Assembly: GCA_012295275.1 (NCBI GenBank) | Contig: CM022674.1 | Coordinates: 11,610,864-11,674,863 of the forward strand | Length of the DNA stretch: 64,000 nucleotides | Direction: 5' to 3' | Source: Chrysomallon squamiferum | Lineage: Eukaryota; Mollusca; Gastropoda; Neomphalida; Peltospiridae | Notes under the pieces: model-generated | Told to the model about the DNA's origin: nothing | Seen by the model: only the letters and a program-made list of their open reading frames with translations | Databases searched by the model: none | Shown: positions 43,267-64,000 of the stretch, piece by piece | Layout: the number at the start of each line of letters is the position of its first letter | Position numbering within the stretch: position 1 is the first letter of the stretch | Translations under genes and position numbers: made by a program

Positions 43267-43550
43267 ATATATATATATATGTTTTGACAAAAGCCTAGCG
43301 AAATAAGATGATTATCTATTTATTTATTTATTGATTTATTGATTCATTTATTTATTTATTTATTTAAGTTACAGTCTGGACGCACGTTACCTCTATATAA
43401 CTAGCATCGTACCAAAATCTTATACACATGTACTGTCTGTATGTGTTTGTATGTATGTATGTGTGCTGGGGTCATTTTATGTATGCCGTTACTTGTGTAC
43501 TTGACGACGTTAAAGGCAACCATAAATATATGCTTTCTAGTTAAAAAAAA
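41735..43550. repeat. About 914-bp direct tandem duplication
   Basis: The first copy (about 41735-42640) and second (about 42641-43550) are nearly identical, differing in ATCT tract length. The copies join at an A-rich tract (AAAGAAATAAAAGAAATA). Confidence 0.85.
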
Positions 43551-43793
43551 AAAAAAAAAAAGCAACAGAAAGCTAAGTATGTATTTCCAGTCATGCGTAT
43601 CTTCTCCTCTAGAGCAGCAGACCGTGGTTGAATACATACGAGACCAGCCCGGTGTCATTTTTATTTTCTTTCTTCTCTTATACAGAATTCACGGATAGCT
43701 GCATCTTACGCCCCGAGCGTAAAGAATCGATGTTTTATACACATCATTTTCTATTCAGTCTCTTTAAATATGTGTGTTTGTGTGTGTTTGTCT

Positions 43794-43927
<134 letters not shown>

Positions 43928-44697
43928 AAATACGTCGTATGTACGGGCGATGTATACATGTGTTTTTTTTTTTTTCTTTTCTTTTCATTTTTCTTCTTTT
44001 TTTTCTTCATTTTTTTCTGTTGTTATTTTCTGTTTCATTTTTTTTTCTTCCTCGCGCAGGTTTGTCCTTTCTTTATTTCTTTGAATTTAGTAGTCTACGG
44101 TACGGGTTTACCTTTACCTGATGCGTGCGTGCGTAGATTTTTGTATCCATGCATGCATGTGTGCATATAAGTGTAGATATTTGAGTGTAAGTGTGTGCGT
44201 GGATATATTTGTGTAAACGTGTGTATTTGTACGTGTGCCAGTGCACGTCTGTATATATCTATCTATGTTTGTATGTGCATATATACACGTGCGTATGAAT
44301 GTATGTATGTATATGAGTGCATCTGTCTTTATATATATTTGTGTGTCTATGTATGTGTCAGTGAGTTTTGTTTCATATCTGCCTATGTGTCTGCGTGTCT
44401 GTGAATGTGGATGGGGGTGTTAATGTGTGTAAGTGTATGTTTCCGTATGTGTATAATGTTGTACATGCATGTATGTGTCTGTGTGTGTCTGTGTGTATGT
44501 GGGTGGGTTGGGTTGAGCGAGCATTATTATATTATATGTTTATGTTTGATAATGTATGTTTCTCCATGAACGTCTGTCCATATATACGTTTGTGGTTTAA
44601 GTGAGTATATTTGTATTTATGTTGGTTCGTAGAAGAGTGTGAATGTGTTTGTCTGGGTGTTTAAATTACTACACTAATGATTATCAATATACTATCA

Positions 44698-45108
44698 TAA
44701 ATTCTGTCTGGATATGTCAGTAAATTGACAGACATTTTTTATTTAATTTGTTTTATATTTTTTATGTAGGACACCTTTAAGGTTAAAATCAGTCAGAAAT
44801 ACCTAAACGTCTGTTACTTGATGCGTGACAATTGAAGGAAAACAGCGAGTGTTGTTGTGAAAGTGGAGTACCAGTCTAGATGAGCAGTGATGTGTTACAC
44901 GTGTTTTTATGTTAGTTGATTCATGACAAGTGAAAGAAAACAGCGAGTGTTGTTGTGAAAGTGGAGTACTAGTCTAGATGAGCAGTGATGTGTTACACGT
45001 GTTTGTACAGCTTTGTGACCCTAATCCGAGATATTTCAAACCAGTCACGTTTCTTCATACTTTGTTCAAAGCGATTCACAAACTTCATCCTTAAACAAAC
45101 ATACAAAC

Positions 45109-45193
<85 letters not shown>

Positions 45194-46632
45194 TAGTTAA
45201 TTATTTAATAAAAAGAACGAAAAAAATAATTTCATTACAGAAAATGCAGAAATTTATTCAATAAACACATCCTCATATAAACGTGATGAACATTACGTTT
45301 GGAATAGTGCAGGTTGGTGTAAGACAAAGTGTACACTGGTAAATCTTCGGTGGTTTCAGTACAATTTGGAATATCTATGAAAGTTTAGTTTAGTCATCTT
45401 CATCTTGCATTAAAATATTTTGGACACAAAATTTGATTTTTAAAAGAAAAACCGAAAAATTAAGATTAATAAATAGACAAATAAGAGGACACATAGATAG
45501 CTAGATAGATAAACAGATTCGAAGATAGATGGAAAATTGATAGGTAGATGGATATATATATAGAGATAAAGAGATAAGTAGGGTGGCATAGAGCTAGACA
45601 GGTAGATAGATTGACAGACAGACAGATGCTGAGACAGACATATCGATAGATAGACATTTGTCGAAGATGGATTGAACAACAATATTCTGACATGTATTTA
45701 TGCGTGTATGAAGGTATGTGTGCATGCATGCGTATGTGTCTGTGAGTATGGATATATGCAAGATATATACACGTGCGTATGCGTGTGTGCGTCTGTGCAT
45801 TATATTTATGTACGCCTCTGTGTTAAAACAGACAGCAGAATCGTGTTTACGATAATAATTTTCGCTTCTAAGACATGATTATAAACAGGTTTTTAAAAAA
45901 AAATGTAAGTAAATATCTTGTGTAAGGCAGCTGTATAAACGTATACAAATATATTATAGTAAGTTAAGCTGCCCTTGTCAAAGACATTAAAATATAACAA
46001 AAATCACTGGCTGAGAGATATATAAAAAGCTAACTTTTTATTCTGAATAGCGTATACAATATTCATCTGAAAATACAACTTTGTGTCACACCCAAACACC
46101 CGCAGAGATAATGCGTAGATACGTCAGAACATAGATAGCATCAAGCTTAATTTAACGTCGTTATTTATATTCAAAGTCCTTCAGTGCAGTGTCTGAAAGC
46201 TCTCACAGTCTGCCCAGAAATTCATAAAAGTAGTGTTTTTATTACTCACATTATTATTACTAGTAGTAGTATTAGTATTAATATTAGTATTATTACAAAC
46301 TCACAGACATACATACATAAAGTCGCGCACATTATTATATTTAAGTTAAAACAATCGAGATCTGAAAAGAAATAATAAAAGAAAAACATTAATGTATCAG
46401 ATAATATCTGTTTGTTGACGTACAACAAGCGAGTGAAAAACACAGCGTGGAAGACGTGTAATAGTGTAGATGAGCAGTGAGGCATTGCAAGTGTGTTTTT
46501 ATTAGTTCACTACAACAATCTAGTCAAACGTTGTCAAACTAGTCTTCTTAATACTTTCTTCAAAACAGTTTTAAATTTCACTCACAAATTATCAGCTGCT
46601 TTTATCGCAAAACATTAATGCAATAACAACAT

Positions 46633-46679
<47 letters not shown>

Positions 46680-47608
46680 GAATACAGGCCAACAAACAGC
46701 AAGCCATACACGACCAGTGAAACATTTTCGTAGAGCAGTAGATGTGAGATGTCTTGAGGCAAAACTGTTTGTATGTCTAACAAAAGCTACAATAATGGAT
46801 ACCTTATTGTCTCTACACAAACCCGATCTATCCACTGAAACAGTCCCGGTAGGTAGGTAGGCAGGCTTATAGGCTGTTGCTAGGAAATGTCTATTTAGTT
46901 GTTGTTGTTTTGTTTTTTTTTCTATTTTTCTTTTCCTTTTTTTTTTTTTTTTTTTCTTCTTTTTTTTGTTGCTGTTCTTTTATTCCGAAAAGCTAATGTT
47001 ATTTTAATGTTTTTGCCCCTGACACTCACCGTTGAGTTTCCTAAGTAATTTTTATTCTTCTGGGTTTTTTGTTGTTTTTTTTCTTCAAATTTTATCACTA
47101 CACTCACCATCTGATGGTTCAACATTTACATGAAAACTCTCGTCAGGTGAATAGATATAGAAATATATCCCTAATGCTAAACCAAACCCTGTCAACAATG
47201 ATAATCGAAATTTGACCCTAAACCTAACCATAGCACCCAGCCCAACCCCAAACCTAACACTGGCCCTATGTCTAGCTGTATTATTAATTATAACTATGCG
47301 ATAAACTAACGTTTTATAAAACATCCACTGTTAACTATCCAAAGTGATGACCTTTAATGTTTACCATTCTTAAACCTGTTCTTAAACATAACCGTAACCC
47401 TAATCCTAATCCTAGCAGTATCGTTATTTATATCATGCTCATTTTTTTGTTTAAATAAATGTTATATTTAACTATAAACTCTCACCCACCGTTACGTTTC
47501 CAAAGTCAATTTTCTGAAATAAAAGTTATATTAACTTTTTTCATCTAAAAGTCAGTTAACTTTCCAATGTCAACTTTTTAAAATGTTGTCAGTTAAACTA
47601 TCTATCTA

Positions 47609-47658
<50 letters not shown>

Positions 47659-47746
47659 AGTTAAACTATGAATTTCAAAATCCAAATTTTTTATTTAAAT
47701 CTCTTCAGATAGTTTGACAGCGAAATTATCTATTTATTTATTTATT
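44698..47746. other. Intergenic stretch left of duplication unit B
   Basis: Holds a roughly 100-bp direct repeat (44826-45010) with a third diverged copy near 46424-46580, an AAT tract (45110-45186), a CA tract (46636-46673), T-rich tracts (46909-46970) and degenerate telomere-like repeats (47161-47420). An AT tract (47613-47655) lies next to the start of unit B. No gene is supported. Confidence 0.6.
47161..47420. repeat. Degenerate telomere-like CCTAA repeats
   Basis: Scattered CCCTAAACCTAACC, CCCCAAACCTAACACT and CCCTAATCCTAATCCTAG motifs resemble eroded TTAGGG-type repeats. They lie about 330 bp left of segmental unit B. Confidence 0.45.
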
Positions 47747-48198
47747 TATTCATCTTAATAAGGCTATCTTTTAATGGAAGTAAATTAGAAACAAAAGTTA
47801 TTATGTGATACGTGTTACATTGATGATTCTGTATTCTTTTACTGACACGTGGAAAGTGATAAAAGAGTGTTTCTGTGTGTTTGTGTTTTTATGTGTGAGT
47901 AGATAAAACTATTTTGAGGAAAGCATTAAGTAAATAATAAACCTATCTGAGCATAAAAACACGAGCAATGGATACCCGCACTCAGCTGTGACGACAGTAG
48001 TCTCCCTTGTTATGTCTCGACAGATATTTAGTTTTGTTTTGTCTGTTTTAAATGTAGCAACAAACATGTCTGCCTTTTTCTTGTCATCTCTAAACGAATC
48101 TTTGTTATAGTAAATTAATTCACAGTTGTATTTTCTCTTTAGTACTGCACATATAGAGATATACTGCTAGTACTACTACTACTTATAATAATAATACC

Positions 48199-48240
<42 letters not shown>

Positions 48241-48245
48241 ACTAC

Positions 48246-48318
<73 letters not shown>

Positions 48319-49237
48319 TATTATTATTATTATTATTATATTGCTATTCGTTCAGTTGCTGCTGCTGGTAATAATAATACTCCTACTACTACTACGACTA
48401 CTGTTACTAGTACTGTTACACTTGATGGTAATGGACGAAAAACACTTCTTGAAAGATTTCACTATAAGTGTATGTATTGACAATATTAAACTGGAGAAAA
48501 AAATAAGTTGAAGAATCAGAGATAGATTAACAAAAAAGAGAAAACTGAATAGAGAAATTAAATAGAAGACAAATTCCTTTTTGTTTTAAAACTATTCATA
48601 ATTATAATCAGTAACGGTATTAAATAATATCACTCGATATCAAGCGATTCTGTTGTAATTTACTTATTGGTCGTAGTGACACCTGTTAACATGCCACCAA
48701 ATGTTCAGTGAGATTTCTCAGTCGTCTGGCTGTTTAAAGAAGTAGTCTTTTTTGTAACTATTTACACACATATAATTTTAATGTCGTTACGTATGTTTGC
48801 TTTCTTTTTTGATTCGGAAAAGTAATAATCATAATAATAATAATAATGACAACAACAACAACAACACAAACAGTAACAACAACAGCAAAAACAACAATAA
48901 TAATAATAATAAAAATAATAATAACAATAATAATAATTGTAACCAATTTTTTTTAGTAATATAGAAGAAGAATAAGGATTCACACGTACAGTAATTTAAG
49001 CTAGAAAAGTAAGGAAAAACATCGTTTTATGCATGACAAAAATATGATAATTACAACAAGAACCTTCATCTTTGAAACAGCAGGGGGAAAAGGCTTTTTT
49101 TCTGTCATGAATTTATACAATAAGCCGAAAACCCAGAATATAGTAATGATAATAATTATATAAACAAAAAATAAATCTCAACTAATATCTACGACTTATT
49201 ACAGAAAACAAACTACAAGAGATGCACCCCAATAAGC

Positions 49238-49243
49238 TTTATT
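49238..49243 (-). terminator. Candidate polyadenylation signal, ZP-SRCR copy B
   Basis: AATAAA on the minus strand about 1.0 kb after the stop, at the position equivalent to copy A. The 3' UTR again carries ACT and TG microsatellites. Confidence 0.4.
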
Positions 49244-49391
49244 CAAAATAAAGCAAATATATAAAAATTCAAAATAGTAACAAATGAATTAAATGAAGTA
49301 AAAAATACGAATCCAGCTACAGGAATAGGAAAGCAAGCAGGAACAAAAATAATGAAAATGAAACTAAATGTAAACATAAGAATAACAGTAA

Positions 49392-49438
<47 letters not shown>

Positions 49439-49599
49439 ATAATAATAATAATAATATAAAACGCAACGACAACAGCCCAAAGCAAAACATTTTCTTTTTA
49501 TGCCAGGTCAAAGAAAAGAAAGAAAAGTATTGCGTATATTACAAAACAATTTGGATTTCAGTAATCCAGGTTTCAGCTCCAGGAAAAAGTAAACCGCAA

Positions 49600-49659
<60 letters not shown>

Positions 49660-50221
49660 TAATAATAATAGTAAAAATAAATAGACGAAAAGAAACAATA
49701 AAATAATACTTTAAAAAAAAAAAAAAAAACAAAAAATAATAAGAAAATGAAAATATGAAAAGTAATAAAAAAAGGAAGAAAAGCAAAACGAAATTTGGCA
49801 GAAAATTAAATCTGACGATAGCGAATTTGTTTTTATTAGCATAAGATCTTGAATAATAAATAAATAAAATAAAATAAATAGATAAATAAATAAGTAATTG
49901 AAACAAATAATAATAATAATACCCACAATTGAGAAAAAAGTGTAGTTCTCATCAAACAATAAAAAAAAAAAAAATATATATATATATACACACAAAACAA
50001 AATTATATATAACTGGTTAAACAACAACAACTATGAAATAAAAATCAGAAGAAAGAAAATCAGAGAAAAAAACAAAAGAAGACAAATAATTACCAAAACG
50101 TAATATAGTTAGTAAAACATGCTAAAGCAAAGAAAACCTTTAAACAAAGGCAATTTCACCTAAAAGTAAAAACAGTTTTCAACTTCAGTTTGCTACTACA
50201 CTATATGCAATATTTGTCAGG

Positions 50222-63643
<13,422 letters not shown>

Positions 63644-63655
63644 CTTTAGTTTGAA

Positions 63656-64000
63656 CTGAACAAAAAACAACAAAAAACAACAACATATTAATTAGTTAAT
63701 TAATTAAGGAAATTTAAATTGAATATTCCGAGCATATGCAGCTGTGATCTTTCATGTTAGTCTTAGTATAAGTCAACACTGAAGTAATCAGATATATATA
63801 TATATATTTTTTGTTTGTTACACATTTTATTTGTTAGAATCCTAGCAGACTGAGTCCCCATTTGTGGTACGAATCATTCTCCTAGAAACTAACATTTTAT
63901 TTATTCTCAAAAATATTTATCAATTTTGAATTTCCTATTAACCATTTTCAGTCCGTTGACAACAGTTTATTACTATTATTATTACTGTTAATATTATTTT
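63656..64000. other. Upstream flank of copy B
   Basis: AT-rich sequence with no gene. It does not resemble the upstream flank of copy A beyond the acceptor region, so the two copies probably have different or rearranged 5' ends. Confidence 0.5.

Overview
The window looks like cephalopod (octopus-type) nuclear DNA. It is AT-rich, packed with long di-, tri- and tetranucleotide microsatellites, and its genes are split into many small exons with GT-AG introns that carry those microsatellites. The clearest gene encodes an animal tyrosine decarboxylase. There is no sign of bacterial or viral organisation. One 200-base run of N (21301-21500) marks a scaffold gap.

Layout, left to right. (1) 1-5467: a possible promoter with two perfect CRE palindromes and a TATA box near 1.1 kb, then a long leader intron. 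(2) 5478-12792, + strand: an apparently intact tyrosine decarboxylase gene in 13 coding exons (574 residues), the enzyme that makes tyramine, the precursor of octopamine. (3) 15.05-20.84 kb, - strand: a PARP12/ZC3HAV1 (ZAP)-like gene with CCCH zinc fingers, WWE domains and pieces of a PARP catalytic domain. It is broken in this assembly: there are two one-base frame breaks, and the exons for the end of WWE2 and for the catalytic centre cannot be found. A 48-bp minisatellite starts directly after its stop codon. (4) 24.08-36.13 kb and 50.22-63.64 kb, - strand: two tandem, apparently intact copies (A, 896 residues; B, 897 residues) of a 19-exon type I membrane protein. The order is signal peptide, two EGF-like domains, ZP-N, start of ZP-C, four SRCR domains, rest of ZP-C, RKRR cleavage site, transmembrane helix, short tail. 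The SRCR block is nested inside the ZP module. (5) 36.3-47.7 kb: non-coding DNA between the copies, itself a nested tandem duplication holding minisatellites and a possible leader exon and promoter for copy A.

How it fits together. The decarboxylase belongs to biogenic-amine synthesis and looks unrelated to its neighbours. The ZP-SRCR pair looks like a recently duplicated recognition or filament-forming receptor. The ZP-C, membrane and tail exons are nearly unchanged between copies, while some SRCR exons differ more than the introns beside them, which suggests diversifying selection. The PARP12/ZAP-like gene is of an antiviral or stress-response type, so the right two thirds of the window may be a defence-related neighbourhood; that is inference. 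The strongest candidates for something undescribed are the SRCR cassette inserted into a phase-1 intron of ZP-C and a duplicated, phase-matched alternative ZP-C exon kept in both copies.
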